DNA of 22,212 bases from a virus, in IMG/VR virus record IMGVR_UViG_3300025151_000339, positions 1 through 22,212 of that record; one strand, given 5' to 3'. Position numbers and translations under genes: made by a program. Numbering within the stretch: position 1 is the first letter of the stretch; every line of letters starts with the position of its first letter. The notes beneath the pieces were generated by a model that saw only the letters and a list, made by a program, of their open reading frames with translations, was not told the origin of the DNA and made no database searches. Below are positions 9,501-16,362 of the stretch, piece after piece.

Positions 9501-12500
9501 AACACTTGATGGTGACGGTAGGTTATTAAAATTTACCCCAACATCTTATGATGATGTAGAACTTGGTATTGATTCTAATGGCTTTGTAATTTATAATACA
9601 ACAGATGCAAGATATGATTTAAAAATAAATGGTAGTGGCGATGCAACTTTTGGAGGACACTTAAACACTATTGACAATAAAGGAATTTATGTTGGAACAG
9701 GACTTGACTTCGGTATGTATCATGACGGTACTCACACATATATTACAAACGATAGTATACCTGGATCAAATCTTTATATAAGAAATGCTACCAACAATGC
9801 TGATACATATTTTCAAGGAGATGATGGTTCTGGTGGGCTAGCTACATACTTACAATTAGATGGAAGCGCCACTAATATAAAAGTAAGAAAAAACGCGCGT
9901 TTTAGTGATAATATTCAAGCGCAGTTTGGTGATAATGGAGACTTACAAATATTACATGATGGAACAAATTCTGTAATAAGTAATCAAATAGGAGATATAC
10001 AAATAATAAATCATGCAAATGATAAGGATATTAAATTTTATTCTGACGATGGTAGCGGTGGAATAACAGGATATTTTACCTTAGACGGTTCTACTACCCA
10101 TGCTTACTTTTCAAATCCAGGTAGCGTAGGTATTGGTACAACATCCCCTGGAACAATAAATGGAGTTACTTTTAGCGGTGTTGGATTACACGTAAAAGCC
10201 GGTACTCTCGGGAGAACTATAACAGAGGGTACAACTTTCGCTGAATTTATAATGAATCATAGTAATGCATCTGCAGATCAAAGAGTTAAATACTTGATGA
10301 GTAGAGCAGGTGTGCTTGAGCTTGGTTCTATGGATGATGACGGCTCAAGAAGAACACAAGTATCTATTTTAAATAATAATAACGTAGGTATCGGAACTAC
10401 TAGTCCTCAAGCTAAATTGGACATATCATCTACAGGTACTGGTGATTCTATGATAATCCGTAACAATGACGCTTCTAGTTCAGCAGCTCCAGTACTTATG
10501 CTATTAAGAGATAGTGCTAGTGTGGCTAATGGTGATTACTTAGGACAGATAAAATTCAAAGGTAATAGTGACACAGGTGCTGAAAGAGTATACGCGAAGA
10601 TAACAGCTAAGATATCTGATGCAACTAATGGGGCTGAAGATAGTCTTATAGAAACAGCGGTTAGAAATAATGGTTCTAACCTTATAGTATCTAGACAAAC
10701 ACACGATGCCTTAAAGCTAATAAATGGAACTGGTCTTGAAGTAGATGGTGATACAATATTATCAGGTAATTTAACTATAGATGGCGGTATAGTCGTTGCA
10801 GACCCTGATGCTGCTGGTCGAGCTTTCGCATGGAAAGAAAGCGATAGTAGTACGGTAGCAGGGGAACTAAGAACCTATGGTAATAGAGGAGACATTTACC
10901 TATATAAAGATGGTACAAAATTAGTTGAATTATCGCCAGGTACAGATTCTTTCATACCTGCTTTACATATAGGTGGAACAGCAGCTGCAAGCGGTGGAGT
11001 TTTACAGGTTACTGGTGATGCAACTTTTGGAAGTAAAGTTATTATTCCGCAATCAGCCACAACAATTGGTGGATCTAATTTAAGCAACGCTAGCCTTTTG
11101 CTTGGAAGTGCTACAACTGGTATTGGTATTGATACTAATGAAATTGTAAGCAAAGGAGACCATTTATATATTGGTACCGCAACGGACGGTAAGAATATTA
11201 TATTTAGAACTGACGCAACTTCCCAGGTTCTTACTTTAGATTCTTCTCAAAACGCAACTTTTACAGGAAATGTAACATTTGGTGACTCACATTTTATTGG
11301 TAATGATTCGTTTGACAATTTACACATACTATCATCAAGTGGAGAAAACGTAGTTATAGAAGCCCCAAGCGGTAACTCTATAGATTTTAAAACTGCTAGT
11401 GGTTCAGCTTTAAATTTAGACTCTTCCCAAAACGCAACTTTCTCAGGTACTATTAACCTTGATTCAAGTAACATTAATATTGATGGTAATGGCGCTGTTG
11501 TGTTTGACAACACAAACAATAATAATCCTTGGTATATAAGAAACGGAGGTACTAATTCCGCTACTTTACAAATGGGGACAGGATCACCTGGAAGCAATAT
11601 AAAATTTACACTTGACGGGAATGGTAACGTAGGTATCGGTACTACTAGTCCTAGCTATAAATTAGAAGTAAGTGGAAATGCGGCTCTTTCTCTTGGACAA
11701 GATAGATACTTAAGAATAGGTAGTTCTACTAACTATTGGTGGGATTTACAATCTGTATCTAATGATTTTACTATAAAAGAAGCAGGGTCGAACACAAGGG
11801 TAATCGTTAAGTCAGGTGGTAACGTAGGTATTGGTACCGCGAGTCCTAATAGTGTGTTAAATGTAGAAGGCACAAAAACAGTTGCATTAACATCAGCGGC
11901 TCACTTTTTGACTCTTGGTTTATCTATAGATGATAATAATACTTACGATACATTAGGTGCGGGCGGAGGTGTAGCTTTTAGAGGTGTCAATAATAGTTCA
12001 GGAACTCGAATTGTTTATGGTGCTATAGATGCTTTTAAAGAAAGTAGTAACCCGACAGATTATAAGGGTTCATTAAGGTTTTTTACAAATCAAAATTCAA
12101 CAGGTGTTCCATTAGAAAGAATGCGTATTGATTCATCAGGTAACGTAGGTATTGGTACTACTAACCCTACAACTAAACTTCAAGTAGCAGGTAATTCAAC
12201 CTATATAAGTGTAAAAAATACTAGTAACAATAAAGCCGTGGATTTAGGTGCTGATAGTTCAGGTGACGGATTATTACAGTTGCGTAATTCAAATGGCGTT
12301 GAAAAAATTAAAATATATGCAGAAGCTAATTCTAGCAGCTATATTAATAACGGTGGTAACTTAGGTATTGGCACAACTAGTCCTAGTGATAAGCTGGATG
12401 TAGGCGGTAATATTAGAGTAACAAATGTTAATGGCGGGAACGCTGTTGATTCAGGGAGTTTATTGTTTTTAGAAGGCGCAAGTCAAGCCTGGGGGTCTGA

Positions 12501-14040
12501 TGCATATGGCTTTAGAATAAACCATGACGGCAGCGATAACAAGTTGAAAATACAAAGCGCTGCTAGCTCAGCAACAAATGACATCTTAACATTACAAAGA
12601 AATGGTGATGTAGGTATTGGTACTACTAATCCTAATGGTAAACTCTTTGTGATTGATACAACTTCATCTTCATCAGTACAGAAATTTCATGTAGGTAGAA
12701 GTAACAATGCTGGATTAACTATAACCGATACAGATGCAACATCCTTCATTCTAGCTACTCAAGACGAGGATGAGGTTGGGTATGGTAATTTAAGTATACA
12801 AGCAGATGATAGGGGTGATAAAGATGGACACATAAGCCTTGGGCATAGGTCTAGAGGTGAAGCAATGCGTATTACCGATGGCGGTAACGTAGGTATTGGT
12901 ACTTCATCCCCAACTAGAAATCTAAGTGTATATAGAAATACAGCAGGGTCAGTAGCAAACTTCCTGCATTATACAGATGCTAGTAACTTCTCAGGACTAT
13001 ACATTGATGTATCAAATACTGATGAATTAGTAACCCTTACTGCAAGTGGAGATACATCGGCATCGTTTGCTTTTAAAACAGGAAATAATGAGCGTATGCG
13101 TATTACTTCAACTGGTAATGTAGGTATTGGCACTACCAGTCCTGGTCATAAACTAACAGTTATAGGGGGTAATATACAAACTAATGGAATTGTTTATTCA
13201 AATACAGTAAGAGATAATACTGGCGGTAATGTAGTTATTCAAGATAATGGTGGTAATGTAGGTATCGGTACTGCTAGCCCGGATTATAAATTAGAAGTAA
13301 ACGGCACGTTAGGTGTTTCAAGAACAAATGGTATTATTTTTGCTGGAAGCTCCGGAACAGGAACTGGAAATAAAATATATTCAGACACTTCTAATAACTT
13401 TATTATTAGCACCGCTGTTGCATCGGCCCCCTATTCCTCTACGGAAAGGTTTCGTATATTAAATAATGGTAAAGTAGGGATTGGAACCACTAGCCCTATT
13501 GGAAAATTAGACATTGCAAGTGACAGTACTTGGAATAATTCAAAAATAGTAATTAGAAGTACTACTAATGCAAACCCACTACTTAGCTTTCATAGGCCGA
13601 CTGGCTCTGGAAGCAATAGTTACCCTTGGCATTTACAAGCTGGTGATACTGGTAAAAGCTCATCTTTTTTTATAAAAACAGGTAGCGCCGCTGCTCCAGG
13701 TAGTGAAACAGTTTCGCAGGTATTAGAAATAAACCCTAATGGTAATATAACTTCTTCTGGTACAATAACAGCACAAAACTTTATATTATCTTCTGATAAA
13801 AGATTGAAAAATAATATTAAAAATATTATTAACAGTAAAGTAAATGTAAACTGGAAGAGTTTTGAAATGAAGTCTAACGAGGGTCAAAAAAGATATGGGG
13901 TTATAGCGCAAGAGTTAGAAGAAAATCATCCGGAGTTTGTGAGAACAGATGAAGAAGGAATGAAATCTGTAGCTTATGTAGATTTATTGATTGCTAAAAT
14001 AGCCGAGCTAGAAGCTAGGTTAGAAAAACTTGAAAAATAA
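6571..14040 (+). CDS. Giant modular tail fibre with C-terminal S74 self-cleaving chaperone
   Basis: The 2489-residue protein is built from repeated beta modules. Residues 1-340 are a beta-rich head. Fourteen copies of a (V/L)GIG-x3-P motif, usually followed by a KL-x-V-like strand, start at residues 499, 575, 659, 1186, 1272, 1687, 1752, 1859, 1931, 2014, 2107, 2184, 2230 and 2302. Between the third and fourth copies lie five modules of another kind (DLEIYHDG-type strand, then DDGSGG in most) starting at 746, 819, 897, 1041 and 1119. The C-terminus is a complete S74 domain. The segment S2408-D-K-R-L-K2413 has the Ser/Lys dyad five residues apart, as in phage endosialidases, followed by GVIAQELEE and a terminal coiled-coil helix. 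Cleavage before S2408 would release 82 residues. It is the largest gene here and very probably a long side or central fibre that recognises the host. Confidence 0.92.
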   Translation: MSIPFLSNIIIDDAGHIQFKTFAGADAGKINQDGDDLVLSNPVGDIIIGNGSDDVYIGDGTNTVDIRFEQNMSIYADSSSTRTLTLGGANTNLILDNPSVVGDFTLASKLKFTGANGYILFDHEPSNDTGAYEGTTSVPLLKVDRNGTELTILERVSENAAILLGNDDSVIIAAGDTRHVIRTNIGESGENVILASESGFHAYGFPNNDTTWSNRQEFRFYTGGADSSLNGLWIGDGGNTQFIDLNRNLKNIGTITASGKISGGEIEGTSLDINGNADISGNLTGVDNLTINGTLSGVSTATFAGDVQILTSSGEYAVYAAADGQTALYNNGVKKFETTTVGIDVTGEVQGDSLDINGTSDVSGNAVFHGKTGFGGATSTYNVHAIGTGWGGSGVAIQSTTTNGAVLSLINTARTFQVASRGSSFDVRDITAGDVRRFYIDSNGVSNFEGNVRLTSNSSSFVGRKFVARDSNGTGLFADDATSGLSIADNGNATFTGNVGIGITSPSQKLEVAGNALINNSGDGKLYLGSTSDYVGNIGSDLYVYSSGQNIFYSGGSEQMRIKTNGNVLIPNGNVGIGTASPSDKLHVIQGSDAFRGITIEGTTPALYLKDTQATNAYHIAANDNYLYFLEDSNQSGGYNNILAFWDPSKNFIFQTGNVGIGTTSPSQKLHVVSGDTNHVARFESTDSIAEITIRDNSTYTRLLNISTDFKLMPNNGGTEFIFEGDTGNFVNPGHIRLVDNGKVQFGASSDLEIFHNGTDSTITNATGDLYITNESNDKDIIFRSDDGSGGVETYFELQGVSGGGSPFTVFPDLSNLVFGNGHDLRLYHTGSTSFIENYTGELQITNYSDDKDIVLKSDNGSGGVDPYLRLDGSIASLVVYKDMLFANDGNDGKLKFGASQDLEIYHDGSHSYVKDTGTGNLTLSGTNLYLTTTDGQILFKGITDAETGLYYDNLLKLETTITGINVTGGGNFTGNITLDGDGRLLKFTPTSYDDVELGIDSNGFVIYNTTDARYDLKINGSGDATFGGHLNTIDNKGIYVGTGLDFGMYHDGTHTYITNDSIPGSNLYIRNATNNADTYFQGDDGSGGLATYLQLDGSATNIKVRKNARFSDNIQAQFGDNGDLQILHDGTNSVISNQIGDIQIINHANDKDIKFYSDDGSGGITGYFTLDGSTTHAYFSNPGSVGIGTTSPGTINGVTFSGVGLHVKAGTLGRTITEGTTFAEFIMNHSNASADQRVKYLMSRAGVLELGSMDDDGSRRTQVSILNNNNVGIGTTSPQAKLDISSTGTGDSMIIRNNDASSSAAPVLMLLRDSASVANGDYLGQIKFKGNSDTGAERVYAKITAKISDATNGAEDSLIETAVRNNGSNLIVSRQTHDALKLINGTGLEVDGDTILSGNLTIDGGIVVADPDAAGRAFAWKESDSSTVAGELRTYGNRGDIYLYKDGTKLVELSPGTDSFIPALHIGGTAAASGGVLQVTGDATFGSKVIIPQSATTIGGSNLSNASLLLGSATTGIGIDTNEIVSKGDHLYIGTATDGKNIIFRTDATSQVLTLDSSQNATFTGNVTFGDSHFIGNDSFDNLHILSSSGENVVIEAPSGNSIDFKTASGSALNLDSSQNATFSGTINLDSSNINIDGNGAVVFDNTNNNNPWYIRNGGTNSATLQMGTGSPGSNIKFTLDGNGNVGIGTTSPSYKLEVSGNAALSLGQDRYLRIGSSTNYWWDLQSVSNDFTIKEAGSNTRVIVKSGGNVGIGTASPNSVLNVEGTKTVALTSAAHFLTLGLSIDDNNTYDTLGAGGGVAFRGVNNSSGTRIVYGAIDAFKESSNPTDYKGSLRFFTNQNSTGVPLERMRIDSSGNVGIGTTNPTTKLQVAGNSTYISVKNTSNNKAVDLGADSSGDGLLQLRNSNGVEKIKIYAEANSSSYINNGGNLGIGTTSPSDKLDVGGNIRVTNVNGGNAVDSGSLLFLEGASQAWGSDAYGFRINHDGSDNKLKIQSAASSATNDILTLQRNGDVGIGTTNPNGKLFVIDTTSSSSVQKFHVGRSNNAGLTITDTDATSFILATQDEDEVGYGNLSIQADDRGDKDGHISLGHRSRGEAMRITDGGNVGIGTSSPTRNLSVYRNTAGSVANFLHYTDASNFSGLYIDVSNTDELVTLTASGDTSASFAFKTGNNERMRITSTGNVGIGTTSPGHKLTVIGGNIQTNGIVYSNTVRDNTGGNVVIQDNGGNVGIGTASPDYKLEVNGTLGVSRTNGIIFAGSSGTGTGNKIYSDTSNNFIISTAVASAPYSSTERFRILNNGKVGIGTTSPIGKLDIASDSTWNNSKIVIRSTTNANPLLSFHRPTGSGSNSYPWHLQAGDTGKSSSFFIKTGSAAAPGSETVSQVLEINPNGNITSSGTITAQNFILSSDKRLKNNIKNIINSKVNVNWKSFEMKSNEGQKRYGVIAQELEENHPEFVRTDEEGMKSVAYVDLLIAKIAELEARLEKLEK
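8539..8570 (+). repeat. Exact 32-bp direct repeat, copy 1 (partner at 11623-11654)
   Basis: This stretch, from the GGTAAC before the third GIG motif to the CCTAG after it, is identical base for base to 11623-11654. The flanking bases differ on both sides. The copies are 3084 bp apart, exactly 1028 codons, in the same frame. Confidence 0.9.
8806..10092 (+). repeat. Five DLEIYHDG / DDGSGG fibre modules within the 2489-aa gene
   Basis: Modules begin near residues 746, 819, 897, 1041 and 1119. The pattern is FG-x-x-x-DL-x-(I/L)-(Y/F/L)-H-(D/N/T)-G-(S/T), followed after about 20 residues by (D/N)DKDI and then (D/N)GSGG-x-x-x-Y-x-x-L-(D/Q)G. The third copy lacks the DGSGG half and is replaced by a different strand. 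Four of the five units are spaced about 75 residues apart; a 144-residue gap separates the third and fourth. Such modules are common in marine phage fibres. They form an insert-like block between two groups of GIG-type repeats. Confidence 0.8.
11623..11654 (+). repeat. Exact 32-bp direct repeat, copy 2 (partner at 8539-8570)
   Basis: This is identical over all 32 bases to 8539-8570 and lies at the sixth GIG motif of the fibre. Other GIG motifs in the gene use different synonymous codons (for example ATT for ATC in GIG, or GCA/TCT for ACT/AGT in TSP), so the identity is more than the protein motif requires. Confidence 0.9.
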
Positions 14041-14801
14041 TGGGTGTACCAAATACAAACACTTTTTCGCTAGCGGATGTTGTAGCAGTAGTAAACCCAA
14101 GTAGTAATGATTTACAAGAATGTTTTAGCGATGCTATTAGCGGTGCTTTTAACACCACGTATGACGAAGACAAAGATGAGTTAGATGATTTTAGAGATTA
14201 CGGTAATAGTGCTAGTGCACAAAACTTAGTTAGTATTGCTAATAGCAATTATACTTCAGCAACAGCATGTAATGCTACTAGAAGCTATTCCGTATGGAAA
14301 AATAGAAACCCAGCTGTAGTTAAAGACGGTGATAAGTTCTGGTTAAATAGTGGCGGTTCTCCGGGCAGCACTTTCCCTGGAAACACATCTGTACCTGACT
14401 TAGAGTGGTATGGTTTTGGATCTGGGCTAAACTCTGTTAAATTTCAAATAGATTCTTCTGGAGTGGCTTACAACACAACGTTTTGTAGTCTACCATCTTA
14501 CACATTAACCGATGTTTACTACATTTTATCAGGAGGTGGATACAGCACACCGGTAGATTATTATTACAGTAGTACAATAGGTGACGCCTCTAATTTACAA
14601 GTAGGTGATATATTATATGAGGATGCTAATCTAGAAACACCTTTAGAAATACCATCTGGATCTAACGGTAAGAAAGCTTTCCTTCAAGACGGAACAACAG
14701 CTACTACAACAGTGGGTAACGGTGCTTGTGCTAGAACTGAAATAGTTCTATATGACTCTCCGGGTATTATACAAAGAATAGAAACATACAGTATATGTTA
14801 A
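14040..14801 (+). CDS. Virion-type protein coupled to the giant fibre gene
   Basis: The ATG shares its A with the TAA stop of the fibre gene (TAATG), so translation is probably coupled by re-initiation. The 253-residue product begins MGVPNTNTFSLADVVAVVNP, followed by DLQECFSDAISGAF, then DELDDFRDYG. I recognise this N-terminal pattern from structural proteins of Bacteroidota phages and some flavobacterial genes. The remainder is Ser/Gly/Tyr/Asn-rich, beta-like, with six cysteines (one in the N-terminal CFSDA segment, the others in ATACNAT, TFCSLP, GNGACAR and the final SIC). There is no membrane segment or catalytic motif. A role as fibre tip, adaptor or minor virion protein fits its location; the function is unproven. 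Confidence 0.75.
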   Translation: MGVPNTNTFSLADVVAVVNPSSNDLQECFSDAISGAFNTTYDEDKDELDDFRDYGNSASAQNLVSIANSNYTSATACNATRSYSVWKNRNPAVVKDGDKFWLNSGGSPGSTFPGNTSVPDLEWYGFGSGLNSVKFQIDSSGVAYNTTFCSLPSYTLTDVYYILSGGGYSTPVDYYYSSTIGDASNLQVGDILYEDANLETPLEIPSGSNGKKAFLQDGTTATTTVGNGACARTEIVLYDSPGIIQRIETYSIC

Positions 14802-14846
14802 TATAAAAATTAAAACAAAAAATAAATAAACATTAAAACAAAAAAA
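14802..14846 (+). other. A-rich untranslated leader
   Basis: These 45 bases between two genes are almost entirely A with scattered T and only two C. There is no hairpin with a T-run and no Shine-Dalgarno motif. It looks like the A-rich, unstructured 5' leader that Bacteroidota genes use for initiation, here longer than elsewhere in the window. Confidence 0.6.
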
Positions 14847-15185
14847 ATGATTAATTACGATTGGAATTGTAAAACGGTAGACGTGTATACTTCTAAAAAT
14901 GACAACACAAACGTTGTGTATAACGTACACTGGATAGTAACAGGAGAAGATAGCGAAACAAACATTTCGCAAACTTCAATAGGAACTCAATCTCTTAATA
15001 TTGAAGAAATTGAAGAATTTATTGAGTTTGAAAACTTAACTCATGAAACAATTATAGGGTGGGTTAAAGGTTCACTAGGGGAAGAAAAGGTTCAAGCAAT
15101 TGAAGAAGGTATTGCAAAAACAATAGAAGAAGTAGCTAACCCAACAACTTTAACTTTAACAGTAGAAAGTTCAGAAACAGATTAG
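14847..15185 (+). CDS. Small conserved marine-phage protein (DUF7936-like)
   Basis: The 112-residue protein begins MINYDWNCKTVDVYTS, then NVVYNVHWIVTGED, then IGTQSLN, an acidic helix (EEIEEFIEFENLTHETIIGW) and VKGSLGEEKVQAIEEGIAKT. This order (short Trp-containing strand, valine-rich strand with HW, GTQ strand, then a helix with IGWV followed by a LG-x-E-x-V helix) is that of a small family found next to structural genes in cyanophages and other marine phages. I believe it is filed as DUF7936, from memory. It is acidic and soluble, and no function is established to my knowledge. It closes the fibre module, immediately before the gap with the palindrome. Confidence 0.7.
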   Translation: MINYDWNCKTVDVYTSKNDNTNVVYNVHWIVTGEDSETNISQTSIGTQSLNIEEIEEFIEFENLTHETIIGWVKGSLGEEKVQAIEEGIAKTIEEVANPTTLTLTVESSETD

Positions 15186-15261
15186 TATTTTAATTAAAAC
15201 GCTATCTATGTGATAATTATAATATGCAATATTGCATATTAACAATTAAATTAAATAAAAA
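15186..15261 (+). promoter_or_regulatory. Module-border gap with possible promoter elements
   Basis: This 76-base gap separates the fibre module from the assembly and packaging module. It contains TATCTATG at 15203-15210, which matches the Bacteroidota -7 consensus TAnnTTTG at all but one position, but I see no convincing TTG element about 20 bases upstream. It is followed by a perfect palindrome and then an A/T-only leader into the next ATG. A promoter for the packaging operon here is plausible but weakly supported. Confidence 0.35.
15220..15241. promoter_or_regulatory. Perfect 22-bp palindrome (candidate operator)
   Basis: The 20 bases AATATGCAATATTGCATATT at 15221-15240 equal their own reverse complement, and one further T/A pair extends the symmetry to 22 bp. 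As RNA it could fold into an AU-rich hairpin (about 8 pairs, 4-base loop), but no U-run follows, so a terminator is unlikely. Dyad symmetry just downstream of a -7-like box suggests a binding site for a dimeric regulator; this is inference. Confidence 0.5.
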
Positions 15262-15537
15262 ATGAGTAAAGAAGAAAAAACTTTAGACCCACAACCAAAA
15301 ATTAAAGATGAACAGCTGCAGGAATTGCAGAAGCTAGTTGGTAACCTTCAACAAGGGCAAGCTAGCTTAGGTCAATTAGAAATGCAAAAATTTAGTATTT
15401 TAAATGCTGTTCAAGAATTAGACAAGCAACTAAAAGATATTCAAGATAAGCTTCAGGAAGAGTATGGTAGAGTATCTATAGATATTAGTAACGGAGCCAT
15501 TACAGAAATTGAAGATGAAGCTAATAAGGAAGATTAG
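15262..15537 (+). CDS. Small coiled-coil phage protein
   Basis: The 91-residue protein has a short charged N-terminus. Residues 17-68 then form heptad-like helices rich in Leu, Gln and Lys (ELQKLVGNLQQGQASLGQLE, then VQELDKQLKDIQDKLQEEYG). A short tail, VSIDISNGAITEIEDE, closes the protein. The two-helix layout with a central MQKFSILNA hinge looks like a prefoldin-like hairpin. This is a small protein type I have seen in Bacteroidota and marine phages beside packaging genes, often ending in a similar 'VSI-x-I-x-x-G ... I-x-(D/E)E' tail. The leader is A/T-only and follows the palindrome, so this is the first gene of the assembly block. A chaperone or head-assembly role is inference. Confidence 0.75.
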   Translation: MSKEEKTLDPQPKIKDEQLQELQKLVGNLQQGQASLGQLEMQKFSILNAVQELDKQLKDIQDKLQEEYGRVSIDISNGAITEIEDEANKED

Positions 15538-15739
15538 TATTGGTAAAGATTATAAGAACGAAGCTATGCACTACTCCGTGGGCCAACAGGTTTACGGAGG
15601 ACATTGCATATCTGATATTTTGTATGACGACAAAGACGGTTCTTACAATATTTATATAAGAAAAAAAGATGAGATTATACCGTGGAAAAAATTTAATTCT
15701 AATATGGCAGTCTCTATAGAATATAATTTAGAATACTAA
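15509..15739 (+). CDS. Conserved small phage protein of unknown function
   Basis: The 76-residue protein starts 29 bases before the end of the coiled-coil gene, in another frame. Its sequence RKISIGKDYKNEAMHYSVGQ, then GGHCISDIL, then GSYNIYIRKKDEIIPWKKFN and finally VSIEYNLEY reads as a compact beta-rich domain. The GKDYK...AMHY and the 'IPWK-x-FN' segments look like the conserved points of a family I associate with Bacteroidota phages, though I cannot name it. The gene ends TAATG with the next start, so the three genes are tightly coupled. There are no membrane or catalytic motifs. It is real by overlap, codon use and context; the function is unknown. Confidence 0.75.
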   Translation: MKMKLIRKISIGKDYKNEAMHYSVGQQVYGGHCISDILYDDKDGSYNIYIRKKDEIIPWKKFNSNMAVSIEYNLEY

Positions 15740-16362
15740 TGAAAAGTCTATATAGCTTTATAGTAGAACCTAAGAATGGCAGGTATACTAATGAGGTAGA
15801 TTTAAATGGTAAAAAATTAATAATAAACACCACTTTAGAAGACCATAAGTTTGTAAATAGAATAGGTATTATTAAATCTATACCGCTTATAGGTGATACT
15901 GATATAAAAATTGGTGATGAAGTAATTGTACATCATAATGTTTTTAGAAGATTTCATGATGTTCGTGGCGTTGAAAAAAATAGTAGTTCTTATTTTAAAG
16001 AAGATATGTATTTTTGTTATTACGATCAAATATTTTTGTATAAACGTAATAACCAATGGAAAGCTCCAGGTGATTTTTGTTTTGTAAAACCAATAGTTAA
16101 AAAAGAAAAATCAATTGTAAGCGATCAAAAAGAACAAAAGCATATTGGTATATTAAAATACGGTAATAACTCTTTAAAAGCTTTTAAAATAAGCGAGGGA
16201 GACCTTGTAGGCTTTAGTCCTAGTAGTGAATATGAGTTTTTAATAGATAATAATCGTTTGTACCGCATGAGAACCAATGATATTACAATTAAATATGAAA
16301 ATAAAGGAAACGAAGTTGAATATAATCCAAGCTGGGCAAAAGGCTGTGGAAGAACTTATTAA
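15739..16362 (+). CDS. Probable tandem GroES-like (Cpn10-fold) protein
   Basis: The 207-residue protein appears to hold two diverged chaperonin-10-like barrels. Half one (about residues 1-112) has YSFIVEP, then VNRIGIIKSIP, then DIKIGDEVIVHHNVFRRF, ending with YFCYYDQIFLYK. Half two (about 113-198) has DFCFVKPI, then KHIGILKYG, then KISEGDLVGFSPSSEYEFLID, ending NNRLYRMRTNDITIKY. Both follow the GroES order: 'I/V-x-P' first strand, 'G-x-V/I' strand, 'GD-x-V' turn, final 'D-I-x-x' strand. GroES-like phage proteins such as T4 gp31 work with host GroEL to fold the capsid protein. The start shares an A with the preceding stop (TAATG), and the 3' end overlaps the next gene. The fold call is a motif-level inference; the co-chaperonin role follows from fold and location. 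Confidence 0.6.
   Translation: MKSLYSFIVEPKNGRYTNEVDLNGKKLIINTTLEDHKFVNRIGIIKSIPLIGDTDIKIGDEVIVHHNVFRRFHDVRGVEKNSSSYFKEDMYFCYYDQIFLYKRNNQWKAPGDFCFVKPIVKKEKSIVSDQKEQKHIGILKYGNNSLKAFKISEGDLVGFSPSSEYEFLIDNNRLYRMRTNDITIKYENKGNEVEYNPSWAKGCGRTY

Larger units (their letters stand above)
8065..13512 (+). repeat. Fourteen (V/L)GIG-x3-P fibre repeats within the 2489-aa gene
   Basis: Codons for the V/L of each motif begin at 8065, 8293, 8545, 10126, 10384, 11629, 11824, 12145, 12361, 12610, 12889, 13120, 13258 and 13474. The common protein pattern is GN-VGIGTTSP-x-x-KL-x-V. Spacing is mostly 46-107 residues, with two longer gaps filled by other modules. At DNA level several copies share exact stretches such as GGTAACGTAGGTATTGGTAC (copies at 11824, 12145 and 12889), unlike the more diverged sequence between them. 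This is a coding repeat, likely a beta-roll or trimeric stem unit. Confidence 0.9.

Noticed and set aside
11247-11597. Long minus-strand open frames opposite the fibre genes (also near 2660-3094, 7230-7469, 7884-8162 and 10896-11153)
   Set aside because: They mirror the Gly/Thr/Ser/Asn-rich fibre coding on the + strand and have Pro/Leu/Val-biased products without start context. They are shadow frames.
8065-13512. Regularly spaced short near-identical repeats that might suggest a CRISPR-like array
   Set aside because: The repeats are in frame, encode a fibre motif, are imperfect, and have spacers far too long and variable for CRISPR.
13810-13830. Inverted repeat AATAATATT-AAA-AATATTATT within the S74 domain codons
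   Set aside because: It is all A/T, inside conserved protein-coding sequence (NNIKNIIN) and without a T-run. It is best explained by low-complexity codons.
2007-14801. A diversity-generating retroelement acting on the fibre genes
   Set aside because: No reverse transcriptase gene, template repeat or adenine-specific variable repeat pair is visible in the window.
15220-15241. The palindrome as a transcription terminator
   Set aside because: The hairpin is AU-rich and no U-run follows, so an intrinsic terminator is unlikely.
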